A stretch of DNA of 64,000 nucleotides from Diplolepis rosae. Lineage: Eukaryota > Arthropoda > Insecta > Hymenoptera > Diplolepididae. Below, piece after piece: positions 34,097 to 44,689 of this stretch. Within the stretch, counting starts at the first letter, position 1. Each line of letters begins with the position of its first letter. The position numbers were made by a program, and so were the translations under genes. The notes beneath the pieces are model-generated. The model saw only the letters and a program-made list of their open reading frames with translations. It was not told the origin of the DNA and searched no databases. The DNA lies in the NCBI GenBank assembly GCA_030998225.1, contig JAPYXD010000308.1:9000001-9064000 (forward strand), written 5' to 3'.

Positions 34097-34110
34097 CCTC
34101 CCCCCTTAAT
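34097..34110 (-). promoter_or_regulatory. Polypurine tract next to LTR A
   Basis: On the minus strand the sequence attaaggggggagg lies directly before TGTCACGT. Confidence 0.85.
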
Positions 34111-34143
34111 TTTGTACATGGGAATGAAATGACCACGTACAAA
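34111..34143 (-). promoter_or_regulatory. Stem-loop upstream of the LTR A polypurine tract
   Basis: The arms tttgtacatgg (34111-34121) and ccacgtacaaa (34133-34143) pair at 10 of 11 positions, with a wobble at the remaining one in one orientation. The loop on the minus strand is tcatttcattc, similar to tcattgcatcc at 7612. Confidence 0.65.
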
Positions 34144-35008
34144 CTTTCGAAGATATTTAAATTCTAAAAGTTACAAAATTTTTCCGTAACTAACATTGGT
34201 CCTTCCATCGCTGATAATTGCGTTTTCGTAAATACATCAGCTTACACACAAAAAATGTTTCCGTACAATCAGTCCTAATAATATTCGAAAAATTTTAGAT
34301 TTGCATGTATTGAAACTTATTATAGTGTTACAAACTCATCAAGCTACAAGAAAATTTTCTATTGCGCACGCATGCATAACTTCATTATTTTGTATTTTTC
34401 TCTCATAATTGTCTTGTTTGGTAAAAAATCTGTATGCATAGTCTTACCATTGATATTGATAAATTATAATTAAACATTATTATTTTTTTTTTGAAAAACG
34501 CACACACTAATTAAGTTTATATGAGGAATCTATTACACACACACACACACGCATATATATATTTTGTTTTTGTTTTGTAAATTTATATACTTATAATTTG
34601 TATTCTTTTGTTATTTTGAGATATTCAATATGTATTAACATTATTTATTCGAGAGAAAAAAAAACGCATGTAATTATTAAGCTTACATTTTCGGATATCT
34701 ATCACACATACACAACACACACATATATATTTTTTTTTCTTGTTTTTTTGTACTTTGCTTTAGTAATATTTCTAAATTCATATATATATAATTTCATTTT
34801 TTGTTATTCAAGATACTCAATTAACATTATTTGATTAAAAGAACACATATAGTTACATAGGTTTATTCTTTATATATCTATCACACATACACAACGCACA
34901 CGCACACATATATATCTATTTTGCGTGCCTTTGGATGTTTGGTTCTATCGATTTTTTGTATAAAGTTGATTAACTTAATCGTACTCGTGATAGTTACGGG
35001 ACGTGACA
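34144..35008 (-). mobile_element. LTR family B (inner limit uncertain)
   Basis: On the minus strand it starts TGTCACGTCCCGTAACTATC at 35008 after a polypurine tract. The LTR must end somewhere before the tail of the LTR A element near 34150. The end is not resolved. The interior contains three degenerate tandem units with CA-rich microsatellites. Confidence 0.55.
34471..34925. repeat. Degenerate tandem repeat (165-186 bp units) with CA tracts
   Basis: The anchor taa(a)cattatt recurs at about 34471, 34636 and 34822. It is followed each time by an A-rich run, a gtta(c/t)a...aagtt/aggtt block and a cacacatacaca tract. Confidence 0.6.
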
Positions 35009-35020
35009 CCTCCCCCTTTT
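35009..35020 (-). promoter_or_regulatory. Polypurine tract next to LTR B
   Basis: On the minus strand aaaagggggagg directly precedes TGTCACGTCCCG. Confidence 0.85.
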
Positions 35021-35055
35021 GTTTGAACATGGAGATGAAATTAACATGTTCAAAC
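35021..35055 (-). promoter_or_regulatory. Perfect stem-loop upstream of the LTR B polypurine tract
   Basis: The arms gtttgaacatg (35021-35031) and catgttcaaac (35045-35055) are perfectly complementary over 11 bp. The loop is 13 nt. The stem directly abuts the polypurine tract. Confidence 0.7.
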
Positions 35056-35169
35056 TTACTTGTTAACCTTAGTTAAATTTATGAAAAAAAATGTGTCACA
35101 TCGCGTGAAAATCATATATCTAGCTGCATAAAATTTATTATCTTCCTTTACAATAACTTTAAAATTTAC

Positions 35170-35560
35170 TCTACAAACTTTTTATTATGCTTTGGACCAT
35201 TACAATTCACTGGTTTTTGACCATTTTGATAACAACCTTCGCATGTACCCGTCCATTTATGTAGTATAATTTTTCGGAGTCGTTTTCTACAGGTTTTTTC
35301 AATTTATTTTCGGGCTCTCTTTGTTCACTAAATAAATAGTCCTTGTACAGAAACTCTAATAGCTTTCGTGCTAAATTATCCTTGATTTCTCTTTTGTTTT
35401 TTGATTTTCTTATAGTACATATAGCTATAAGTATTGGTATATTACTAGGAAATTGACACATTGAATAATTTGAACATTTAAGCCCTTATAATCGTGTTCC
35501 AAGCTTACTGTTTATATCATCAAAACGTCAGCTTATGTCGTTAATGACATTCATTTCTTT
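35170..35560 (-). pseudogene. Degenerate dsRBD/knuckle accessory ORF
   Basis: This is the counterpart of the ORF at 19586-20152. Its open part, 35461-35207, contains a NIP-starting strand, KREIKDNLARKLLEFLYKDY (the final basic helix), and YLFSEQ, which match NIPTFV..., NKKQAKHNAARKLLDFL and YVFSNQ in the plus-strand ORF. Upstream homology has two stops. The C-terminal knuckle is in another frame and reads CEGC...C with the His replaced by Gln. It lies about 160 bp from the polypurine tract, the same place as in the plus-strand element. Confidence 0.65.
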
Positions 35561-36708
35561 TTATATTCAAACTCCGAAGTAGATACCTTATATTTTACTT
35601 TAGAGGACCTTCTGCTTTAGAATATCATTGATAAGATTCATTTCAACGTAAAAACTTGATATGTACATTCAATACGGATCTAAATAAGTATTTTTCTTTA
35701 CATAAAATTCATTTACTTCCATAACAGAAGAGAGTATATTATCTTCAGAACATTTTTAGGAAAATTTTCGTTATCGATAATTATCATAGTACACGAGGGA
35801 ATTTTCTTGATGCGAGTAAATTATGTGCATAAAAAATATCCATAAATCTCCGAGAAAGTTCAAAATATTTGTATTTTTAAGGGAGAACGATAAACTTTCA
35901 TTTTATTTGTTGTTTGCATTTTTTATTAGTAATTCTTTATCAATAAAATTTCACTTTGGAAACTAAGTACTTTGCGAGTATCCTTGAAAAACAGTGAATA
36001 ACTATCTTCTTCCAAAAATAAAATTCAATTTTACAAAGGTTGAAAATAAATATTGGTTAAATGATCTGATTTCTTTTTTTATATGGTAATCATAAAAATT
36101 GACTTGTGAAAAATTTGGGACAAATAATGGACTTTAATTATGAAATGAATTAAATGTCTTTCGGACAAAATGCTTCTTGAATGACTGTTTCCTCGAAGAG
36201 AGAACAAAGACTATTAGTAATTGACCTGAAAGAAGAGTTATTTGTTGGATGGAAAAAAGGTTTACAGATCAAACCTCGTTTATGAGAAAAAGTTGAAAAA
36301 TTTCCTGAAAATTGTAGTTTTTTTCGTTGATTTCTTTGAACAATTGTTTGAGATATTATTTGAATTTTTACATATTTTGTATCATTGCTTAACAAAGCTC
36401 ATAAATTTCTTGTAATAATTTTATTTGTTTGAATGCTGCTTCATTTCCTGTAGCTATTTTTGCTTGATTTTCCATTCTTCATTATAATATGAAAATTATT
36501 CTTTTGTCAATGTTACAACCTTTGTGAGATAGACATTCTGGTTCTTCCAGCTCATATTTAATTGTTGTAACCTTCAGAATTCTTATATGATTAAGATTAC
36601 CCAAAAGTTTTGGCTTTATATATATCTTCTTGTGATTTTGATTCTTTTCATAGAGGCTGTAGTCCTTGGTATAGATTGAGTTCCCACGTTAATACTTTCC
36701 TTGAAGAC
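35561..36708 (-). other. Internal sequence between accessory ORF and LTR-like insert
   Basis: Short coding-like stretches occur on the minus strand (the longest is 36395-36150, 81 residues) without a recognised domain. By position this could be an eroded envelope region, but the sequence does not support a call. Confidence 0.35.
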
Positions 36709-37356
36709 TGTGACGTCTAAGGTCACACAAGTTTTAAATTGTCGGAAGGACAATTTAAAAAGTAGGTTTTTGAGTCTAGAGTTTCCACTCTAATAACTTA
36801 GGAACAAGTTTAAGATGAATTTGGCAGTTAGAATAAGTACAAATTTCTTTCTTATCCTAGGGGAATTATTCAAAATTGGAAGAAAGGAGGTGAGAGTTTA
36901 AACGAATTTGCACATCGCATTACGGAACACACCAGATCGTTTAAAAACTCAGGGATAGGTTTAAGGAAAGATATTTATGAATATCGATACTAGATTGGTT
37001 ACTGGCACCCAGATATTCATATGGAGGAAACAATTTATTCAAAAATATCAAAATAAAAGATTGAGAGAAAAGTTAGATAGCAAGGTTTTTGTTTAAACTT
37101 ACTTTTATTATATTTTGTATAATCCTTTATTAGATCCTGGGAAATCGATGCTTTAGTGGAAGCTGTTAACACTGGTAGAAGAATTGGTGCAAAACCTTGC
37201 AGAAACTTTAAGGAACTTTGTAAAAACTCGCGTCGAAATGGACCGTTATTTGTGAATATAATAAAGAAAACGTTGCTTACAAAAGGAACGTTTGAAAACG
37301 TGAAGTATACTTTTTGTACGAAGAAAGACTTTGTAGGAGAAGATCGAATTTTCATA

Positions 37357-37475
37357 AAGAATTTGTAGAGAAGCAGAACTAATATATAAATTGTAGAGAA
37401 AAACGGAACTTTTATATGAATTTGTAGAGAAAAACGGAACTTTTACATGAATTTGTAGAAAAAAACGGAACTGTC
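37357..37475 (+). repeat. 31-bp tandem repeat
   Basis: Four units of gaatttgtagagaaaaacgg plus a short variable tail start at about 37357, 37388, 37418 and 37449. Confidence 0.8.
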
Positions 37476-39338
37476 TTAAACAATGAAAATGCATAGCTTT
37501 TATGTATTCTCATCTTTTCCCTTTCTACTTTAAAATCTTTTAGGGGAGTTGAAACTACCAGTTTTAGTTGTTTGATTGGTTGGCTGTCTATAGTGACATA
37601 GTTACGCCCCCGCAATAGTCGACGAAAATCTGAAGGGCTGACCCATTGGGTTGGGCCTTGTAGGAGTTTCCAAACTTTTCCAGATTCATCGATTTCCCAA
37701 GAGATGGCGCTACATGTGTATTCTAAAATATAATACTTTGAAAAGTAATTATTTAAACAATTATGTTTACAGATTTAGTAAATTTTAAAAAAACGAAGAG
37801 TCAAACTATGATATGTTTAATATATATACTTAATTAACTTACAAAATAGTGAATTTACATAAAAATAGTCATGATTCAACTTTCAAAACAAAAGAATCAT
37901 TATTGCTTTAAAATTAATGTATATATCGAAGTTAATTTTCTAAATTATTCTTATTAAACGTCGAATATTTTGTTTAAATATGTATGATTCTTACATTTAG
38001 GAAGATAAATTTATATATAAGTTTTATCTTAATGAAATTCATTTCTCAAGATATAAGTTCTAATTATAAAATCTGATTCTGAATTTAATTTTCTAATGCT
38101 TTGTTTTAACATTTTTCTTTGTAGGTAAAGATGTTATAATTTCACATTTAAAACAAATTATATTGATTTGAAAGTTGTGTGCAAAGTTGCTTATAAAATA
38201 TATATCTAATTACATAATTGTGTCGGTAAAACAGAACATTTCTATTACTTAAAATCCTGAATAATAGTAGTTTAATTAAATTAAATTATTAGTTTTCTCT
38301 GATACAATTATATCTCTGAATATTGATTGCAAGTTAAATTAGAGTTTTGTGACTGAGATTGATTTAAAGTTTTACGAAGTTTGAAATATGTTTATAAAAA
38401 ATAATTGTATATTTTTGTGAAGGCAAAATAGTTAGGTTTGTTAAATTACTATTGAAAATAAATATGAAATATATTCAATTATCAAATAAATTGATGTTTG
38501 AATTTCTTAGAATTAATTCAAAATACAATGAAAAATGTGTGAATAATGTTTAGTAATTTAATAACTAGTATTTTACCTTCTCATAAACATTTACGTTTGC
38601 ATTGGTAAGGTAGATTCCTAATTATTGAATCTTTTAAATAGATTTCTATTGATTTTTAGTTGCATTCAGTAGGTTTGAAATGATAGTTCACTTAATAAAA
38701 TAGATTCAAATTGCAGTTCTCTTATTAGTTAACATAATTTCTTTTTCTATTCATAACATGCTGAATAATATTAAAAAGTGATGTTAATTTCTTATTTAAT
38801 TCAATTATTTTATAAAATCTTATTTTCAAAAGTTTTATTTTCTATGTTGAATACACGGAAAAAATTTGTCGCTTAAAAAGTCATCGACTTTGTGTAATAC
38901 TCGTGGATAGGTCAGAAAGTCGACTAAATATTATGAACCTCCTTAATGAAGAATATGATAGATAATCGCTGAAAATGTAAAACGTAAATTCGAAAGTTTA
39001 AGTGACAGTCGCGGAAAATTTAAAACACCGTGGGTTGGGTTCCATTTTCTTTAAACCAGGCATCGAAAGTCTAAGTGACAGTCGAAGAAAATGTTGAACA
39101 GTGTAAGAAGGAAAATATTATTTTCTGCGGTATGATCCTGCAATTATGTAGTTAATTATTTTTCACACTTTTACATTACCTATATAATCCTAATATGAAC
39201 TTACCATTATATTTAACACTGTACATTACAGAAACGCAATTTTTTATAAACACTTCGCAGCACCGAAAATCGAACGCTCGCACGCACACACGCATCCTAA
39301 CCCAATTCTAATTATCTTAAAAGTTTTTGTTACATAGA

Positions 39339-39718
39339 TGTTACGGTCAGGTGGGGACAGGGGGCGCGAGGCTGCAGGGGACGCCCCTGGGCCCGAGGGA
39401 GGACGAAATCCACCGAGAAACCTCGAAGGCACGAGTCTTCGCCGTTCGTTGTCGCCTGTCTTCGAGTTGAATCTATCGTCACTGGCTTGTGAGTTTGCTG
39501 TCCTGTTTTTTGGTCGTATCACCTTTCCGTCATTCGCATCGAATCAAGAGTGCTTTTCTCCGCGATTGGTTTTCGGCCGTCGCGTGTACCATACTAGTTG
39601 TGAGGACAATAAAGTGCTTTCAACTGTTTTAAGTGGCTGTGCCAAGTGTTTTTCCCCCTAACTCTCGGCATCCTTTTCCTCATCCCCCCCCCCCCCCTCG
39701 GATAACGACTTAGTTACA
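39339..39718 (+). mobile_element. Possible solo LTR (TGTTACGG...GTTACA)
   Basis: About 380 bp, GC-richer than its surroundings, beginning tgttacggtcagg and ending cttagttaca, with an aataaag signal near 39610. No target duplication was found, so the call is tentative. Confidence 0.35.
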
Positions 39719-39909
39719 GTTTCTAGTCTTAACTATTTACAAAAGATTGAGAAATTCGTCGAAAGGTATAAAATAATTTATAGCTGTAAAACCGCTCTTA
39801 ATATTTGAAGAAATAATGGAGAAAAATAAGATTAGGAGAAAAAAGAAAGTAGGTAATTTCAGAGGACGTCACAAAGAGTATAAGAAAAAATGCATTTTTA
39901 TCGTAAGCT

Positions 39910-40134
39910 TCATAGTAAATCATAATATGCATAGGGCCCTATTGTTTGAATGGTTAAAATGATGTCTTTAATTGTTTCTGGATTCGTTATGTTTCGAGAC
40001 CAATTTGGTACGTTGCAGTCGTCGTAATTAAATATTCCATTCATAAATAAATATGGCCATAGTGCCTTTATATCAACTTGACGAACGATTAAATCACATA
40101 ATAAGTCAATGCGTTTGCGATTTTTTTGTTCCAT
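39910..40134 (-). CDS. CARD-like accessory ORF of the minus-strand Gypsy
   Basis: An intact ORF of 74 residues starts about 250 bp after the integrase remnant. The ATG at 40134-40132 is chosen because a splice acceptor (gattgcag|at) lies just before it and the ATG of the relative is at the same place. Features expected of a caspase recruitment domain are present: a first helix with NRKRIDLLCDLIV, VDIKALWPYL for helix 2, GIFNYDD at the turn before helix 3, a Thr-Asn-Pro helix start (NITNPETIKDIILTI) and the closing GPYAYYDLL, which resembles the conserved Gly-Pro-x-Ala-Tyr end of insect caspase CARDs. The length suits a bare CARD without a catalytic part. It could act as a decoy in apoptosome assembly; this is inference. 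Confidence 0.55.
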   Translation of the reverse strand: MEQKNRKRIDLLCDLIVRQVDIKALWPYLFMNGIFNYDDCNVPNWSRNITNPETIKDIILTIQTIGPYAYYDLL

Positions 40135-40140
40135 TGTGAT

Positions 40141-40144
40141 CTGC
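40141..40144 (-). promoter_or_regulatory. Candidate splice acceptor before the CARD-like ORF
   Basis: On the minus strand, gattgcag|atcacaATG: the AG lies at 40142-40141, six bases before the start codon. Confidence 0.4.
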
Positions 40145-40389
40145 AATCATTTTTATTTAATTTTAATTCTTTCTCGTTTGATTGGTTGCTGGTGGGGTTA
40201 TATATGAAACTCTAAAGGCCGGTTTCACCAAGTTCGTTCAAATTTTAATCCGCGGTTAGATCGGTCATTCTAAATTCTGATTGGTTAATCCGAGAGTTTA
40301 ACCGCCTACTAAGAGTTAACCAAAGTTGGTGAAACTGGCACTAAGTCTATTAATATTGACGATTTTAGGTTTATTTTTAACTAAAATTT

Positions 40390-41295
40390 TTATTTTCCTT
40401 TGCCTAATATTTCAAGTACTTCGTATGGTCCTGAATATTGATTTTCGAATTTTTTTAGTTCACCTTCTAGTAAAAGTAAATTATCTCCGATTTTAAAATT
40501 TTGAGGATTAATTATCCTGTCGTAATAGTCTTTTGATTTTTCTTTGGCTGCTATTAAATTTTGTCTTGCTATTCTACGCATTTCATGTAATTTTGTAATC
40601 AATTTTGTCAAGTACATATCGTATGTTCCTATTTGTTCATGTTCTGGTAGATGATCGCCGGATAGTAATCGTGCTAATTTTCCAAAAACTAATTCATAAG
40701 GTATGCATTTCGTTTCTTCATGAACACTTGTGTTATATGAAAACATTGCTAATTCAATCCAGTCATCCCATTCTGCATTATTTTCGATAAATTGTTTCAG
40801 ATATTCTTTAACAACTTGATGGGATCTGGCCAAGGATACATTTGATTGAGGATGATAAGCAGTAGTCTTAAACTGACGTATTCGAAATCCTTTTGCCATT
40901 TTTCTGATTAAATTGCTTAGAAAATCTGCTCCTTGGTCTGTTAAAACCGCTTTTGGTGATCCATATATGCAGATAAATTTTTTGACAAAAGCGTCTGCTA
41001 TTGTTTCACCTTGGTGATTTGCTAAAGAGTATTTAGTAAAATTAGCCTGAGTTGTAAGCATGTATTGATTTTGTGATGAAGTTATTGGTAACTTCCCAAC
41101 AATATCCATCAAAATTTTCTCAAATGCTGTTCCTGAGGTATCGATAATTATCATAGGGTTTTTTGTTTTGTCCCGAACAAGTTTTTTAAGTTGGCATTGT
41201 AAACAGAGTTGTATATATTTTTGTATGTCCAATTTCATATTTTCCCAATAGTATCTTTGTCTGATTCTATTATAAGTTTTTGTTACTCCTTTATG
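40390..41295 (-). pseudogene. pol: Integrase core and C-terminus, minus-strand Gypsy
   Basis: The frame is open from about 41238 to 40390, after a stop at 41299. The C-x2-C of the zinc domain (CLQC), the first catalytic Asp (MDIVGKLP) and the second (VLTDQGADF) are kept. The catalytic Glu is replaced by Ala (SNVSLARSH, codon 40830-40828). The GPY/F module (NQYSGPYEVLEILGKG) is present. It is about as diverged from the plus-strand copy as a related family would be. The Glu change should abolish integration. Confidence 0.85.
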
Positions 41296-41298
41296 TCC

Positions 41299-42045
41299 TC
41301 AAATTGCAGATGAATGAGCTTCTTCAATTAGTTGATTTCTTTGCTCTTTTATAGGGTATTGTGTGATTCCATTACAAATTATTATTTTAATTGTAGAATC
41401 CAAAAATGCTATTTTTAATGTAGCCAAAATTTCTTCCCACAAAACATTGTTAATATGTGGTGATTTCGCAATACTAATTGATTTAATATTGAATTCTTTT
41501 ACCATGGAATGAAGAGAATAAATCTCTAATTTAATCTCTTTAGTCGTTTCTCCTAGACTTGCCTTAAATTCGTCTTCGATTGGAAGTACAAAATGGTATT
41601 GATTTCCCTTCCGTAATTTTTGAACTATTCCTTTTTGTAAATTTTTAAAATTAGGTAATTTTCCACATTTTTCCAAAAGTTTAGAGTCTATATCGCGAGG
41701 TTCTCCTCTATTGCTTACAAAATACGCATAATTATCTTTTCTCATCGTTAATTGGTCTCGGCATTCAATTATATTTTTTAGTGTCCTAGGCAATCCAGAT
41801 GTTGAAGGTTGATCAAGGGGTGGCTCTGTGGGTGGTCTTTCTTCTGTAAAATCGCAATCATCAGAATTTTCAGAATTGCTTATTTCTAATCTGTCCAAGT
41901 GCTCATTGTCACTTTCATTTCCTTCGTTCTGGAAATTTTCCTGAGTTTCTTATTTGCTTTAGGCTTTTGATTAACATCATAATCTGGATCAGAATCAGAC
42001 TCATCTTCTGATTCTATAAATTTACGTTTTTGATTATTCTCAGGC
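41299..42045 (-). pseudogene. pol: pol hinge and integrase N-terminus, minus-strand Gypsy
   Basis: The frame at 41898-41299 matches the end of the plus-strand hinge (IIECRDQLTMRKDNYAYF) and the start of the zinc domain. It stops at 41299 where Gly is expected (TGA). The upstream part to 42045 is in another frame (INKSPENNQKRKFIES, acidic). The Penelope-like insertion begins right after this. Confidence 0.75.
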
Positions 42046-42139
42046 GATTTATTTATAAGTATAAGTAAGAGACTCGATCGATGTAGGAAAGGGCCAATAG
42101 AAAATAAAAAGACCAAGTATCTTCACAGGTCAAAGTGGC

Positions 42140-42174
42140 GACGTTTCGTTGGCTTGGTTTGCCAACCTCATCAG
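42140..42174 (-). ncRNA. Small hammerhead ribozyme motif of the Penelope-like element
   Basis: On the minus strand: CTGATGAG, stem II GTTGGC/GCCAAC with loop AAACCAA, then GAAACGTC. Stem III is just ACGT, without a loop. This matches the Penelope-associated hammerhead variants reported to work as dimers, in which the palindromic ACGU pairs between two copies. The core is intact. Cleavage is expected after the C of GUC. Confidence 0.75.
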
Positions 42175-42476
42175 GCTAATTTATTGAAAAATCAAATCAT
42201 TAAAAATCACTAGCACATACAAGTAAAATACATTTATGGTTAAAATTACACACAGATTAAAAATTACCTTAAGGGTTTAGTTCGAATTAAAATTAGAGAT
42301 TTGTTAACAGTCAAAATTTTCAAAACATATTTGAGCCGACGGTGTTCTGTCTACTGAAGGTATTACATGATCGCTCGTCGTATTTATTTATTAATAACTA
42401 ATACAAGTAAGGAAATATAAACAAATATTGGTGACTGGTATATGTCTAACGGAGAAATTTTAATAATAGAAGACAA

Positions 42477-42911
42477 TCATGAATTTATTAATTTGAGAAT
42501 CGGAAAAAAAATTTTATTTAGAGTATAAATATCTTCTTTTTTGTTAATACTATTGTGATTGGATTTTATGTGTATCATTTCTGACGTTAATCTTTTTTTA
42601 TAATTTGATTCTTGATCTATAATATTAGTTTCTTCCCAATTAAATTCATGATTGTAATTCATTTGATGTTGATAAATTACAGATTCTATACTTTTTTTGT
42701 TTTTATGCTCATTAATATGTGTTATTAAAGATCTCTTAGTCTCACCTATATACGTTGCTGGGCAGTTTTTACATGTAAATTTATAAACTACATTTTTTTG
42801 GTTCCATTTTTCCAAAGTGTCCTTGCCCAATTTTACAATTGGACTTAAATTTTTACAAACTTTTGATATTGAGCTGAAGTTATATTTCTGAAAAATCTGC
42901 GATAGTTTCAA
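42477..42911 (-). pseudogene. Penelope-like element: GIY-YIG endonuclease
   Basis: The frame gives 144 residues with VYKFTCKNCPATYIGETKRSLITHINEHK, the GIY-YIG-type core of Penelope ORFs (Tyr, Arg and Glu of the active site visible), preceded by a short basic linker. It is out of frame with the RT part, so it is broken. The endonuclease would nick the target for integration. Confidence 0.85.
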
Positions 42912-43094
42912 AAAAAAAATTTCTGTTATGTATGGAATATGAACTTTTATTGTTTGTTTGTAAATATTGGTTGGCTTGTTGTTTTTTTTTATTATTATTA
43001 TTATCTAAAGAGCAATATTGTATTTTTAACATACGTCTTTTTACATTATTTTCAATAAAGTCAATAGGATAATTATTCTTTGTTAATAAAGATT

Positions 43095-43930
43095 TTACTT
43101 TGATAAGATTTTTTTGTGGAACATTTTTTCAGATAACAACAACGCTCTATCCACAAGATTGTAGACAATGTTTTTTTTGTGTTGGATTGGATGATTTGAA
43201 AGATAATTGATCATTCTACCAGAAGAAAATGGTTTTTGAAACCAATCAGTAATAATGCAATTATGATGTCTGATTAGAGTCATATCTAAAAAATTGATTC
43301 TATTATTGTGTTCTAATTCGAAAGTGAATTGTAAATTGGAGGAATATGAATTGAAAGTGCTAATTATTAAATCGACATGTTTTTTGTGGACACATAAAAT
43401 AGTGTCATCTACATATCTGTTGTAAAAAAGAGGAGTACAGTTGTAATTAGTTTTCAGTTTTTGTAAACATTATACTTCCAATTCATCCATTACAATATCA
43501 GCAAACAACGGTGATATAGGCGAACCCATAGGAGTACCTTCGATTTGTTGATAAACACTGCCATTGAAACTAAAAAATGTATTTTCAAAAAGAAATTTGG
43601 AGCAATTGACAATTTCATTAAAAGGTATTTTACAGTTTTGATGAATAAGGAGACATCTTTTTTCTAAACTTTCTAAAACTAGTTTGCTTTGAATGCTGGT
43701 AAACAACGAGCTGACGTCAAGAGATAAGAGTACATGGTCATCATCAATGATAATGTCTTTTATTTTTTCTTTTAATTCAAAACTATTGTTGATGTGAGAG
43801 ATAGGAGTATTCAAATTATCTTTCAATTCCCTATAGAGAATTTTAGCCAAAAAATAAGTCGGACTATTGATAAGAGAAATAATGGGACGGAGAGGAACAT
43901 CTTTTTTATGTATTTTTGGTAATATCTATT
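43095..43930 (-). pseudogene. Penelope-like element: reverse transcriptase
   Basis: Two open parts, 43850-43470 and 43283-43095, in one frame with a stop at 43470. Motifs: LSLDVSSLFTSI, GTPMGSPISPLFADIVMDELE (Penelope signature) and the catalytic YVDD in RYVDDTILCV (about 43412). The N-terminal third of RT is absent. Confidence 0.85.
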
Positions 43931-44005
43931 GGCCCTTTTTCCTACATCGATCGAGTCTCTTACTTATTCTTAATCATGGAGGGCGATAACTTCTACCATT
44001 CATTA

Positions 44006-44680
44006 GATTTATTTATAACTTTTCTGGGTCTATCTCTTTTTTTAAATGGTTCCTGTATTTTTACTTCTTGAATAATCTTCCGTGGTCTTCCATGTTTCTT
44101 TTGTACCTTATTCGTTACTTTAACATTTCTTAGTAATTTATTTTTATTAGTATCTTCATTTTTATCCATATTTATGTTTCTCAAATTTTTTAATTGACCC
44201 CTTGTTTGCATAGCATAACATTCTTTTTTATTTCCTAATAAAGTTGGGATTGAGTCCATAAAGCATTTTAAAAATTGGGAAACAAATGTTTCTGAAATAT
44301 TTTCTTCATTAACCGATTTGCAAAAAGCGATTCCATTTTCCTTATTTTTCATTTTATTTATTATTATATTAATTAACCTTTTATTAATTATACTAAATAA
44401 ATTTTCCTCGTCCAATTGTTCAGTAGTTTGTTAATTGTTTTCATATATTTTAATCCATCATAATTTCTTCGATTATTCTTATTTTTAGATATATTCTTCC
44501 CGTTCATAAATTGTTTAGATTCCTTAAAATTATTTTCTTGAATATTTCCTTTAATTATATTATGATCTATTTTTTCATAACACCTCAGATTTGTTTCTGC
44601 TACCTTTTCCTTATATTTAAAATTAGATATGCATTTTGCATTTCTTTGTTCAATTAACGGGCATAGCCGGGTTTCCATGT
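44006..44680 (-). pseudogene. pol: pol hinge with two AT-hook motifs, minus-strand Gypsy
   Basis: The minus-strand frames 44678-44388 and 44415-43993 cover the hydrophilic hinge between RNase H and integrase. They contain KKHGRPRK (about 44079-44102) and KKRDRPRK (about 44022-44046), two AT-hook-like cores. The plus-strand relative has KRGRPRK at the same place. Frames are shifted near 44400. Confidence 0.6.
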
Positions 44681-44689
44681 GAAATCGGC

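Larger units (their letters stand above)
36709..39873 (+). mobile_element. Candidate LTR-type insert (TGTGACGTC...GACGTCACA)
   Basis: The ends tgtgacgtc (36709-36717) and gacgtcaca (39865-39873) are perfect 9-bp inverted complements. The flanks aagac and aagag match in four of five bases. The interior has no coding frame of note. It carries a block shared with 24482-24607, a 31-bp tandem repeat near 37357-37475, and an LTR-like segment at 39339-39718. It separates the CARD-like ORF from the rest of the 3' block of the minus-strand Gypsy. The order of events is inferred. Confidence 0.45.
42059..44005 (-). mobile_element. Penelope-like element inserted in the Gypsy hinge
   Basis: The 13-bp sequence gatttatttataa flanks both sides (42046-42058 and 44006-44018). 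Near both ends lies a ~34-bp inverted repeat (ggccc..cctacatcgatcgagtctcttac at 43932 and its complement at 42066-42095), as known for Penelope. The interior encodes RT and a GIY-YIG endonuclease on the minus strand. The 5' part of the coding region is missing. Confidence 0.9.

Noticed and set aside
34598..34834. Tyr/Phe/Ile-rich frame
   Set aside because: It results from the AT-rich tandem repeat in LTR B.
39244..39661. Arg/Pro-rich frames in the GC-rich block
   Set aside because: The block looks like part of an LTR; frames on both strands overlap and have no recognisable domain.
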